A stretch of DNA of 7,221 bases. Source: Planctomycetaceae bacterium UBA4732. Lineage in GTDB: Bacteria > Planctomycetota > Planctomycetia > Gemmatales > Gemmataceae. Below are positions 1 to 6,424 of the stretch, in pieces; position 1 is the first letter of the stretch, and each line of letters opens with the position of its first letter. The notes under the pieces are model-generated. The model ran no database searches and was not told the origin of the DNA. It was given only the letters and a program-made list of their open reading frames with translations. The position numbers and the translations under genes were made by a program. The stretch lies in assembly GCA_002404095.1 (NCBI GenBank), contig DHJA01000030.1, positions 35,487-42,707 of the forward strand. The letters are read 5' to 3'.

Positions 1-33
1 CTCCCTCACGGTCGCGGCTCGTAGGCGGCGTCC

Positions 34-39
34 AAGGAG
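34..39 (+). promoter_or_regulatory. Ribosome binding site of the first permease gene
   Basis: AAGGAG lies 7 nt before the ATG at 47. It fixes that start, although the reading frame stays open to the left edge of the window. The only other feature in the leading 46 bases is a TAG at 22-24 in another frame, which could end an upstream gene but cannot be judged from so little sequence. Confidence 0.75.
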
Positions 40-46
40 TCCATCC

Positions 47-2704
47 ATGCTCTATGTTCTTCTGTGGAAAGAATACCGCGAACACCGCATCGTCTGGGCG
101 GCCTTGGCCTTCGTCGCCGCGGCGTCGCTGTTGTTTCTACCGTTCGTGATGGCGCCGGGCGGATTGGAAGGCCATCCCGAAGTGCGCTACGTCCTGCGCG
201 TACTGGTCGTCGCGCTGGCCTGGTCCTATGGCCTAATCTGCGGCGCCATGCTGCTGGCCGGCGAACGTGAAGTCGGCACATTGCCCTTCCTCGACGCGCT
301 GCCCGGCCTGCGCTGGCGCCTCTGGTTGGCGAAGTGTTTGGCGGGCGTTCTCCTTGTGGCCGCGCAAATCATCCTGCTGCTGACCGTAGCGACGGCGGCG
401 CATCTGTTCGTCAGCGGGGCTGATGCGGCGTGGACGTTGAATGCCATGTGCTGGAGCGGTCTCTACGGCTTCGCTTGGGGAATGTTGTTCTCGTCGTTCG
501 GCCGCAGCGTCATGAACATAATCCTGATGGGCCTGGGCGCGCAGGTTGCGGCCCTCGCGGTCACGAGCCTGCTGGCATGGTTTCTGGCCGTTGTCACGGG
601 CCGAATGCCGTTAGACGATCCGATCCGGTTCTGGGGAACAGTCGCCGCCACCGTCGCTCTCTTGACCATCGCTCCCGCGCTGGCCGGCTCGGCCTTTCTC
701 TTCACCCGGCTGGATCGCGGCCGTTTACAGCCGCTGCGGATTGAGGTCCGGTCAGCGCAGCAAGGCGTCCCCGGTTGGTGGGTGTTGTTCTGGCGGACGT
801 GCCTGCAGTCGCTTGGTTTCGCCTTGGGCATGGCGACTTTCGCATTACTTACAGGATTTTTAATACCCCTATTGGGGCCAATGGTCTGGCCGACGGCAAC
901 GCTCTTGGTGGGGATACTATGCGGCGCGACCGCTTTCAACGACGAGCGGCAAGGGTCGTTTCGCGATCTCGGCGATCAACGGCTGCCGCTGTTGCGGCTC
1001 TGGTTCATCAAGGTCGGCGTCCGCTTGGTCATCGCGCTGGCGGCGACAACCATAATGACCATGCCGACCTACTGCCTCACCCTGGTCAACCCGCACCCCA
1101 TATCGCTGGCCTTCGCGGGGCTGGTGATGGCGTGCGGGCTGGTATTGTTCGGGACGATGGGGCTTGTTTACGGCTTCTGCGTCGGCGTTCTATGCGGTCT
1201 ACTGTTTCGCCGCCTTCGGGCGTCCGTCGTGATCGCGTTGTTTATGAGCCTTCTCTTGGCGGCGATTTGGGTTCCTTCCTTGCTGACGGGCGGCTTGCAC
1301 ATGTGGCAGGCGCTTGGGCCGCCGATTCTGTTGTTGGCCTCCACGCCGCTACTGTTGCGGTCGTGGGCGGCGGGTCGAACGGCCTCGTGGACGACGGTTA
1401 AGCGACTTGCTCCATTTGTGGTTCTCATCGCCCTATGGATCGTCGCCGGCTTGTGGTATCGGGTATTGGAGATACCCAATGTCCCTGAGCAAGTAGACTT
1501 GGAAGCCATTCGGGCGACGCTGCCCACGGAGAAAGATAACAAAGCCGGCGAACTCGTTCGCAGCGCTTGCGCGGGCTTCTACGGTCTCTCTGAAAAGCCG
1601 CTTGTTACGCCGGAAGGCATAAGGGAGCAGGCCAAGAACGTGCTGGATCACGGCTGGTCCGGCGCCGACGCGCAGTTGGCCGCGTGGCTGGACAAGGCGT
1701 CCGCTGAAGCGTGGGTAGGAATGCTGAAAGAGGCGTCCGACCTGCCGCCGGGCATGGTGGAAGATATGCGGAATCTAGCCTATGTGGGTTATCGACCAGT
1801 AGTCGAAAATTCCAAGGAGATCACGGTTGTACTCGCCGCACACGGGCTACAGCGCCAGGCGGCCGGTGATGACGAAGCGTTCGTCGAAAACCTGCGCCTT
1901 GGCCTGAGTCTATCGCTGGCAATGCGTCATCGCGCTCCCATACTGGACGTAGTTCGCGGTCGGGAAAACGAGGTGCTTCTGCTGAAAGGGTTGGACCGAT
2001 GGTTGGAACGCCTTCACGGCCGGCCGGATTTGCTCCATCAGGCGCTCGACGTCCTCTCCAAGTATGCGGACGCAACGGCGAACAGCGACGAAGATCAGGA
2101 TCTGATGAATAATCTACTGATATTGAATTGCATCAAAGACCCTCTTCCTTGGCTGCAATATGCCCTAAGTGTTGTTAACAAAGGCGCACTAAAACCCGAT
2201 TCAGACGTGCAGGCGGAGGCGCGCTGGGCGTCCGCGGCATTGCTCGCGCCGTGGGAACACGAACGGCAACAGCGCATTTTGCGCGTCATATTCTGGGGCG
2301 ACGAGGCGCAGCGCCGCGGGGCGGCCTGGTCGAACAATGGGGGACCGCTTATGTGGTTCTTTTACATCCGGGGCGAACCGAACAAGCTCGCGAACGTAGC
2401 TTTGGAGCGAGCGGGGCTACTCAAGTTGGCGCTGCGTTGGCATCTGGCCGACAACGGCAAGCCGGCCGAGACGCTGGACGCACTGGTTCCGAAATATCTG
2501 GCATCCATTCCGCTCGATCCTTACGGCGGCGCGCCGTTCCGCTATCGGTTGTCGCGCGGGGAAGAGATCGCGTTGCCATCTGATTCCAGCGACGCTCTTC
2601 CAGCGGCGCCTTCTACCCGGATGATTCCGCCGGGTCAGGGCGTCTTGGGGAGGGCAGGCCAAGAGGTTGTTTTTCTTGTTCCACTGCCGCCCGAAGCAAA
2701 ATGA
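47..2704 (+). CDS. Giant ABC-2-type permease fused to a large C-terminal domain, copy 1
   Basis: This 885-residue protein is probably the membrane subunit of an ABC exporter or related machine in the cytoplasmic membrane; the substrate is unknown. It opens with the ABC-2-style start LLWKEYREHR. Residues 17-219 hold about six hydrophobic helices, with the coupling-type motif GEREVGT..FLDALPGLRWRLW at 72-93. Residues 246-438 repeat this plan (WVLFWR at 245-250, CGATAFNDER at 292-301, RLPLLRLW at 312-319), so the membrane part looks like two fused permease halves. A thirteenth helix at about 454-470 would place residues 471-885 outside the cytoplasm if the N-terminus is cytoplasmic (inferred). 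That region is mostly helical. It ends in a GspG-like segment at 788-834 (AGLLKLALRWHLADNGKPAE, then PLDPYGGAPFRYR). Compared with the downstream paralog it lacks 28 residues near the C-terminus. No Walker motifs are present, so it needs a separate ATPase. The permease assignment is fairly secure; the transport role and C-terminal function are not. Confidence 0.85.
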   Translation: MLYVLLWKEYREHRIVWAALAFVAAASLLFLPFVMAPGGLEGHPEVRYVLRVLVVALAWSYGLICGAMLLAGEREVGTLPFLDALPGLRWRLWLAKCLAGVLLVAAQIILLLTVATAAHLFVSGADAAWTLNAMCWSGLYGFAWGMLFSSFGRSVMNIILMGLGAQVAALAVTSLLAWFLAVVTGRMPLDDPIRFWGTVAATVALLTIAPALAGSAFLFTRLDRGRLQPLRIEVRSAQQGVPGWWVLFWRTCLQSLGFALGMATFALLTGFLIPLLGPMVWPTATLLVGILCGATAFNDERQGSFRDLGDQRLPLLRLWFIKVGVRLVIALAATTIMTMPTYCLTLVNPHPISLAFAGLVMACGLVLFGTMGLVYGFCVGVLCGLLFRRLRASVVIALFMSLLLAAIWVPSLLTGGLHMWQALGPPILLLASTPLLLRSWAAGRTASWTTVKRLAPFVVLIALWIVAGLWYRVLEIPNVPEQVDLEAIRATLPTEKDNKAGELVRSACAGFYGLSEKPLVTPEGIREQAKNVLDHGWSGADAQLAAWLDKASAEAWVGMLKEASDLPPGMVEDMRNLAYVGYRPVVENSKEITVVLAAHGLQRQAAGDDEAFVENLRLGLSLSLAMRHRAPILDVVRGRENEVLLLKGLDRWLERLHGRPDLLHQALDVLSKYADATANSDEDQDLMNNLLILNCIKDPLPWLQYALSVVNKGALKPDSDVQAEARWASAALLAPWEHERQQRILRVIFWGDEAQRRGAAWSNNGGPLMWFFYIRGEPNKLANVALERAGLLKLALRWHLADNGKPAETLDALVPKYLASIPLDPYGGAPFRYRLSRGEEIALPSDSSDALPAAPSTRMIPPGQGVLGRAGQEVVFLVPLPPEAK
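65..130 (+). repeat. 66-bp block identical to the second permease gene
   Basis: These bases match 2829-2894 exactly, including every synonymous position. They encode the N-terminal amphipathic segment and most of the first membrane helix. Over roughly the first 110 coding bases only about five differences are visible, against heavy divergence a few hundred bases further on. Shorter identical runs occur at 1448-1476 (with 4228-4256) and 1538-1570 (with 4317-4349). Confidence 0.9.
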
Positions 2705-2706
2705 AG

Positions 2707-2765
2707 GCGAGCGGCGGGGTTTATCCCCGCCGGTTGAACCCGCCGGGATAAACCCGGCGGCTCGC
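2707..2765. repeat. REP/BIME-like double-hairpin palindrome between the paralogs
   Basis: A 59-bp imperfect palindrome centred on base 2736 begins two bases after the stop codon of the first permease gene. Its outer arms are GCGAGC (2707-2712) and GCTCGC (2760-2765). Each half also folds alone: an 8-bp stem CGGCGGGG/CCCCGCCG with loop TTTAT (2712-2732), and an 8-bp stem CCGCCGGG/CCCGGCGG with loop ATAAA (2740-2760). The loops are reverse complements, so the two units are inverted copies of one sequence whose stem bases changed in compensating pairs. This is the organisation of REP sequences paired into BIMEs, which are often mobilised by REP-associated tyrosine transposases. Membership of a genome-wide family is inferred. 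It could also protect the mRNA 3' end or attenuate transcription into the second gene. No T-tract follows, so a standard intrinsic terminator is unlikely. Confidence 0.8.
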
Positions 2766-2783
2766 TTGATCAGGCGGCTCGCT
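2756..2783. repeat. Short direct repeat GGCGGCTCGCT
   Basis: GGCGGCTCGCT occurs at 2756-2766 and again at 2773-2783, a 17-bp period. The first copy is the right flank of the double hairpin, so the second may be a remnant of another unit or a slippage duplication. Confidence 0.6.
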
Positions 2784-2795
2784 AGTATCGACACA

Positions 2796-2802
2796 GAGGG
2801 AG
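2796..2802 (+). promoter_or_regulatory. Ribosome binding site of the second permease gene
   Basis: GAGGGAG lies 8 nt before the ATG at 2811. It selects this start over the in-frame ATG at 2667, which lies inside the preceding gene and would add 48 residues partly encoded by the hairpin element. The start at 2811 also aligns exactly with the N-terminus of the first permease. Confidence 0.8.
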
Positions 2803-2810
2803 TCTCAACC

Positions 2811-5669
2811 ATGCTCTCCGTTCTTCTATGGAAAGAATACCGCGAACACCGCATCGTCTGGGCGGCCTTGGCCTTCGTCGCCGCGGCGTCGCTGCTGTTT
2901 CTGCCGTTCGTGATGGCGCCGGGCGGACTAGAGAGCCATCCGGAAGTGCCTAGTATTTTGCGAACGATGATTATCGTCCTGTCCTGGACCTACGGCCTCA
3001 TCTGCGGCGCCATGCTGCTCGCCGGCGAACGCGAGGTGGGTACGCTGTCCTTCCTCGACGCGCTGCCGGGCCTGCGTTGGCGCCTTTGGTCGGCGAAGTG
3101 CTTGGCGGGGCTGCTCCTTGTGTTCGCGCAAATTGCCCTGGTGATAGTCGTGGCCGCGGCGGCGCATCTGTTCGCCAACGGCTTCGAGGCGGCGTGGACG
3201 TTGAACGGCATGATCTGGAGCGGCCTCTACGGCTTCGCCTGGGGGATGTTGTTCTCATCGTTCGGCCGCAGCGTCATGAATATGATTCTGCTGGCCCTGG
3301 CCGCGCAGTTCGCGGCCGTCTTCGTCACCAGTCTTCTGGCGGGGTTTCTGGCCGCTCTGGCGACGATAGCCTCCGGCAAGCCGGCGGGCGACGACGCGAT
3401 TCGCTTCTGGGGGCCGGTCGGCGCCGGCGTCGCGCTCTTGACCATTGCTCCCGCTCTGGCCGGCTCCGCCTTTCTCTTCACCCGAGTGGATCGCGGCCGC
3501 TTGCAGCCGCTCCGTACCACGGCCGTGCGAGCAAGGAAACCGCGCAGCCCCGGTTGGTTGGTGTTGTTCTGGCTTACGTGGCGGCAAGCGCGCGGTTTCG
3601 CCTTGGGCATGATGATTTTCGGGTTGGTTGTGGGATTTTTAATACCCACATTGGGGCCGCTTGCCTGGCCGGCCGCGACGCTATTGGTCGGCATCCTATG
3701 CGGCGCGACCGCTTTCGACGACGAGCAACAAGGGCCGTTTCGCTATCTCGGCGATCAACGGCTGCCGCTGATTCATCTCTGGATCGTCAAAGTCAGCGTT
3801 CGCCTGGCCGTCGCGCTGGCGGCGACCGCCCTGATGACAATGCCGTCAATGATCCTCGTCCTGTTCAACTCGCAGGCCTTGTCGCGGACGTTCGCGGGGC
3901 TGGTAATTACATCCGGGCCGGTGTTGTTCTTGACGATGGGACTTGTCTACGGCTTCTGCGTCGGCGTTCTATGCGGTCTGCTGTTCCGAAGCATTCTGGC
4001 GTCCGCCCTGTTCGCCTTAATATTGAGCCTTCTCCTAGCGCTCATTTGGTTGCCCTCCTTGTTGGCCAGCGGCTTACACACATGGCAGGCGCTCGGCCCG
4101 CCAATTCTGTTGTTAGCCTCTACGCCGCTGCTGTTGCGTCCGTGGGCGGCGGGCCGGATCGCCTCGTGGACGACGGCGGCGCGGTTCACTCCGTTCCTGG
4201 CCCTCATCGGTCTATGGATCGCGGGCGGCTTGTGGTATCGGGTATTGGAGATACCAAATGTTCCTGAGCAAGTAGACTTGGAACGCTTTCGTGCGAACTT
4301 GCCCACGGAGAAGGAGAACAAAGCCGGCGAACTCGTTCGCAGCGCTTGCACACGGTTCGGCGACCTCCTCCGAGAACTTTATGAGGAACAGTCGCACGGT
4401 ATTCATCCTGGCGTGGCAGGCGCTCCGCCCTTACGGATAGAGGAGCGAGCGGGGAACGTGCTGGATCACGGCTGGCCCGGCGACGATCCAGAATTGACCG
4501 CCTGGCTGAACAGGATAATCGCCGGCCAATGGCTGGGAATGCTGAAAGAGGCCGCCGACATGCCGCCGGGCGTGGTGGAAGACCTGCGAAATGTGACCTA
4601 TATGAGTCGTCAACCGGCGGCGGAAAATTGCCAGATGATCACGCTCGCACTCGCCGCGCGCGGGCTGCAACGCCAGGCGGCCGGCGATGATGAGACCTTC
4701 GTCGAGAACCTGCGCATTGGGCTGAGTCTATCGCTGGCGATGCGTCACCGCGCTCCGATCGGCGACGTTTATCGCGGTCGGGAAAGCGAAGTACTCCTGC
4801 TGAAGGCGCTGGACCGATGGTTGGAGCGCCTTCACGGCCGGCCGGACTTGCTCCATCAGGCGCTGGACGTCCTCTCCCAATACGTGGATGCGCCAAAAGG
4901 CGACGACGAGCAGGATTTGATGGAAGATTTAATGATTATGAATATGGTGAATGACCCTATTCCCTTGCTAAAATATTCCCTGACTTTTACCGGAGATTCA
5001 CGAATAGACGACCCAAACGCACAGATGGAAGCGCAATGGGTCGCCACGGCCTGGCTCGCGCCCTGGGAACAGGAACGGCAACAGCGCATTTTGCGCGTCT
5101 TGTTCTGGGGTAACCACGCACAGCGCCAAGCGCTCCAGCTGTACGGAACAGGATCGCTTTCGTGGTACGTGTACATGCGGGGCAAACCAAACAAACTTAC
5201 GAACGTGAGCATGGAACGAGCCGGGTTATTGAAGCTGGCGCTGCGGTTGTATCAGGCGGACAACGGCAAACCGGCCGAGACGCTGGACGAATTGGTTCCG
5301 AAATATCTGCCGTCCATCCCGCTCGACCCGTTTGATTACTATGGAAAGCCATTCCGATATCGCTTGTCGCGCGGCGAGGAAATTGATTGGCCGCCCGATC
5401 CCCTGTTGTCCGGTAGCACGATTCCACCGCCCGCGGAGCCGCCAGTGGCAGCGGAACCCCCGGACGATCTCTTCCCCTGGCTGCCTCCGCGCCCTAGGCG
5501 CAAGATTCCTGCTGGGCAAGGCATCCTATGGAGCGTCGGCGAGGACAAAATTGACAACGGGGGTCATCGGCAAACAGGCAGTTACGACGGACTACCTGGT
5601 AACGGAGGCGCCTTCTACGACAAGGAAGACATCATTTACCTTGTACCCTTGCCGGCGAAAGGAAAATGA
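2811..5669 (+). CDS. Giant ABC-2-type permease fused to a large C-terminal domain, copy 2
   Basis: This 952-residue protein is a tandem paralog of the preceding gene and has the same layout: LLWKEYREHR at the N-terminus, two six-helix ABC-2-like halves, a further helix at about 458-475, then a soluble region of about 477 residues. Conserved stretches in that region include LDRWLERLHGRPDLLHQALD and ERQQRILRV.FWG. Residues 801-857 read MERAGLLKLALRLYQADNGK, then a LVPKYL...IPLDPF segment and GKPFRYR. This matches the known plan of GspG pseudopilins (ALd.YklDNg.YPt...L.DPWGnPY.Y). A proline-rich linker at about 860-898 follows, then SVGEDKIDNGG at 908-918 and a terminal DI segment, echoing the GspG S.G.DG..GG...DI calcium-site region. 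The copy therefore has the complete terminal module that copy 1 lacks. Membrane topology, an extracytoplasmic C-terminus and metal binding are inferences. No ATPase is encoded here, and the substrate is unknown. Confidence 0.85.
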   Translation: MLSVLLWKEYREHRIVWAALAFVAAASLLFLPFVMAPGGLESHPEVPSILRTMIIVLSWTYGLICGAMLLAGEREVGTLSFLDALPGLRWRLWSAKCLAGLLLVFAQIALVIVVAAAAHLFANGFEAAWTLNGMIWSGLYGFAWGMLFSSFGRSVMNMILLALAAQFAAVFVTSLLAGFLAALATIASGKPAGDDAIRFWGPVGAGVALLTIAPALAGSAFLFTRVDRGRLQPLRTTAVRARKPRSPGWLVLFWLTWRQARGFALGMMIFGLVVGFLIPTLGPLAWPAATLLVGILCGATAFDDEQQGPFRYLGDQRLPLIHLWIVKVSVRLAVALAATALMTMPSMILVLFNSQALSRTFAGLVITSGPVLFLTMGLVYGFCVGVLCGLLFRSILASALFALILSLLLALIWLPSLLASGLHTWQALGPPILLLASTPLLLRPWAAGRIASWTTAARFTPFLALIGLWIAGGLWYRVLEIPNVPEQVDLERFRANLPTEKENKAGELVRSACTRFGDLLRELYEEQSHGIHPGVAGAPPLRIEERAGNVLDHGWPGDDPELTAWLNRIIAGQWLGMLKEAADMPPGVVEDLRNVTYMSRQPAAENCQMITLALAARGLQRQAAGDDETFVENLRIGLSLSLAMRHRAPIGDVYRGRESEVLLLKALDRWLERLHGRPDLLHQALDVLSQYVDAPKGDDEQDLMEDLMIMNMVNDPIPLLKYSLTFTGDSRIDDPNAQMEAQWVATAWLAPWEQERQQRILRVLFWGNHAQRQALQLYGTGSLSWYVYMRGKPNKLTNVSMERAGLLKLALRLYQADNGKPAETLDELVPKYLPSIPLDPFDYYGKPFRYRLSRGEEIDWPPDPLLSGSTIPPPAEPPVAAEPPDDLFPWLPPRPRRKIPAGQGILWSVGEDKIDNGGHRQTGSYDGLPGNGGAFYDKEDIIYLVPLPAKGK

Positions 5670-5689
5670 ACGGCGGCAGCCGTAACGAC

Positions 5690-5709
5690 TTTGCCGCGCG
5701 ATCGGCAAA
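5690..5709. terminator. Weak hairpin after the permease pair
   Basis: TTTGCCG (5690-5696) and CGGCAAA (5703-5709) form a 7-bp stem with a 6-nt loop, 20 bp after the stop codon of the second permease gene. No T-run follows, so it fits a 3' end stabiliser or a factor-dependent end better than a classical intrinsic terminator. The same 125-bp gap also carries a shorter hairpin at 5670-5683 (ACGGC/GCCGT). Confidence 0.35.
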
Positions 5710-5737
5710 CAAACCGTCTTCGGAGGCGCGGCAGCCG

Positions 5738-5766
5738 TTGCAATAGCGCGTCGAGGTTGCGATCAT
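5738..5766 (+). promoter_or_regulatory. Possible promoter for the small secreted protein gene
   Basis: TTGCAA (5738-5743) and GATCAT (5761-5766) are separated by 17 bp. Each matches four of six positions of the sigma-70 consensus and lies suitably upstream of the ATG at 5795. Planctomycete promoters are poorly defined, so this is weak support for separate transcription from the permease pair. Confidence 0.22.
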
Positions 5767-5781
5767 GGATGGAACGCCTTC

Positions 5782-5787
5782 GGAGGA
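5782..5787 (+). promoter_or_regulatory. Ribosome binding site of the small secreted protein gene
   Basis: GGAGGA lies 7 nt before the ATG at 5795. It selects that start over the in-frame ATG at 5765, which would add ten polar residues ahead of an otherwise well-formed signal peptide. Confidence 0.75.
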
Positions 5788-5794
5788 TTTCACC

Positions 5795-6334
5795 ATGCGC
5801 ACCTTGTCCGTCCTTTCGCTGACGTTGGCCGTTTGCCTATCGGCCCCGCCGGCCCGCGCCGCTGCTTCACATCAACTCGTCCTCACCGATCCGGGTTACG
5901 CGCTTTGGGAGATTCGGCCGCTCGACCGCCGCGTCTACGTCCTGACGCTGGAAGGCGCCTGGAAAACGCCGCCCGACCCAGACGCCGGGTACTACGTCAA
6001 CATCGAGTATGCCAACGGCGGTACGGTCACGCATCGCGTGCTGGACGACCGCATGTTCGGCAAAGGCGACGTCCAATGTCTTTTGATGCAGTACCAGTGG
6101 GAAAAGTACCGCTTTCAGAAGGGCGACAAGCTGACCGTGTTCGTCACACGGAAGAAGCCGGGCGCTCCGCCCGACGATCAGGAAGTCATCAGCAACCGGC
6201 TTGAAGTTATGTGGCCGTTCGACCGCCAAGTGGTGCGGCTGGCGCCGAGGACGCGGTTCACCGAACGCGAGCCGGTGGACGCTTACCATCCCGACGCCGA
6301 CCGAATTCCCGCAGTCCCGCCGCCGGAGAAATGA
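5795..6334 (+). CDS. Exported protein of unknown function
   Basis: I do not recognise this 179-residue protein. It starts with a Sec-type signal peptide: R2, a hydrophobic core at about 4-17, and ARA at 20-22 followed by AA, so cleavage after residue 22 is likely. The cysteine at 14 sits in LAVC, which is not a proper lipobox, so a soluble exported protein is favoured over a lipoprotein. The mature part is rich in alternating hydrophobic and charged residues (RRVYVLTLEG, YYVNIEYANGG, DKLTVFVTRKK, NRLEVMWPF), suggesting a small beta-sandwich. The tail is proline-rich and ends PPPEK. No catalytic motif is visible. It lies 125 bp after the permease pair and 90 bp before the hydrolase gene, on the same strand, and both its neighbour and itself are predicted to be exported. 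A shared role is possible but not shown. Confidence 0.75.
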   Translation: MRTLSVLSLTLAVCLSAPPARAAASHQLVLTDPGYALWEIRPLDRRVYVLTLEGAWKTPPDPDAGYYVNIEYANGGTVTHRVLDDRMFGKGDVQCLLMQYQWEKYRFQKGDKLTVFVTRKKPGAPPDDQEVISNRLEVMWPFDRQVVRLAPRTRFTEREPVDAYHPDADRIPAVPPPEK

Positions 6335-6351
6335 GGACGTGGACGAAGTTC

Positions 6352-6381
6352 TTGCGGTGCCGCGCTGGTCCGCGTTATGAT
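6352..6381 (+). promoter_or_regulatory. Possible promoter for the hydrolase gene
   Basis: TTGCGG (6352-6357) and TATGAT (6376-6381) are 18 bp apart. The -10 element matches five of six consensus positions and the -35 element three of six. The ATG at 6425 lies 43 nt downstream, leaving a short leader. This is the best promoter-like sequence in the window, but it is unproven. Confidence 0.33.
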
Positions 6382-6411
6382 GGGTGATGGAAAACGCCCT
6401 ACCCGCGACCT

Positions 6412-6416
6412 GGGAG
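6412..6416 (+). promoter_or_regulatory. Ribosome binding site of the hydrolase gene
   Basis: GGGAG lies 8 nt before the ATG at 6425 and favours that start over the in-frame ATG at 6377. The nine bases GGGAGTCTC here also occur, at the same distance from the start codon, before the second permease gene. Confidence 0.7.
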
Positions 6417-6424
6417 TCTCCGCA

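Noticed and set aside
463..939. 158-residue minus-strand open frame inside the first permease gene, with a counterpart at 3227-3694
   Set aside because: The similarity between the two minus-strand frames follows from homology of the plus-strand genes. Composition is typical of antisense shadows and no start signal stands out.
2707..2765. Intrinsic terminator between the permease genes
   Set aside because: The hairpins are strong but no run of T follows, and the mirror-paired structure fits a REP-type element better.
2667..2810. In-frame 48-residue N-terminal extension of the second permease
   Set aside because: It would overlap the first gene and translate the palindromic element. The ATG at 2811 has a good ribosome binding site and aligns exactly with the first paralog's N-terminus.
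3077..4267. 396-residue open frame overlapping the second permease gene
   Set aside because: It is very rich in Arg, Gly and Ala with no recognisable motif, as expected for an out-of-frame reading of GC-rich coding DNA. The overlapped frame encodes a conserved membrane protein.
5765..5794. Upstream start for the secreted protein gene
   Set aside because: It would place ten polar residues before the signal peptide and lacks a good ribosome binding site, whereas GGAGGA sits 7 nt before 5795.
5828..5839. Possible lipoprotein signal around Cys14 of the secreted protein
   Set aside because: The residues LAVC have valine just before the cysteine instead of Gly, Ala or Ser, and a normal signal peptidase I site (ARA-A) follows at residues 20-23.
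6377..6424. Upstream start for the hydrolase gene
   Set aside because: It adds 16 charged residues before the signal peptide, and the ATG overlaps the best -10-like sequence. The start at 6425 has GGGAG at proper spacing.
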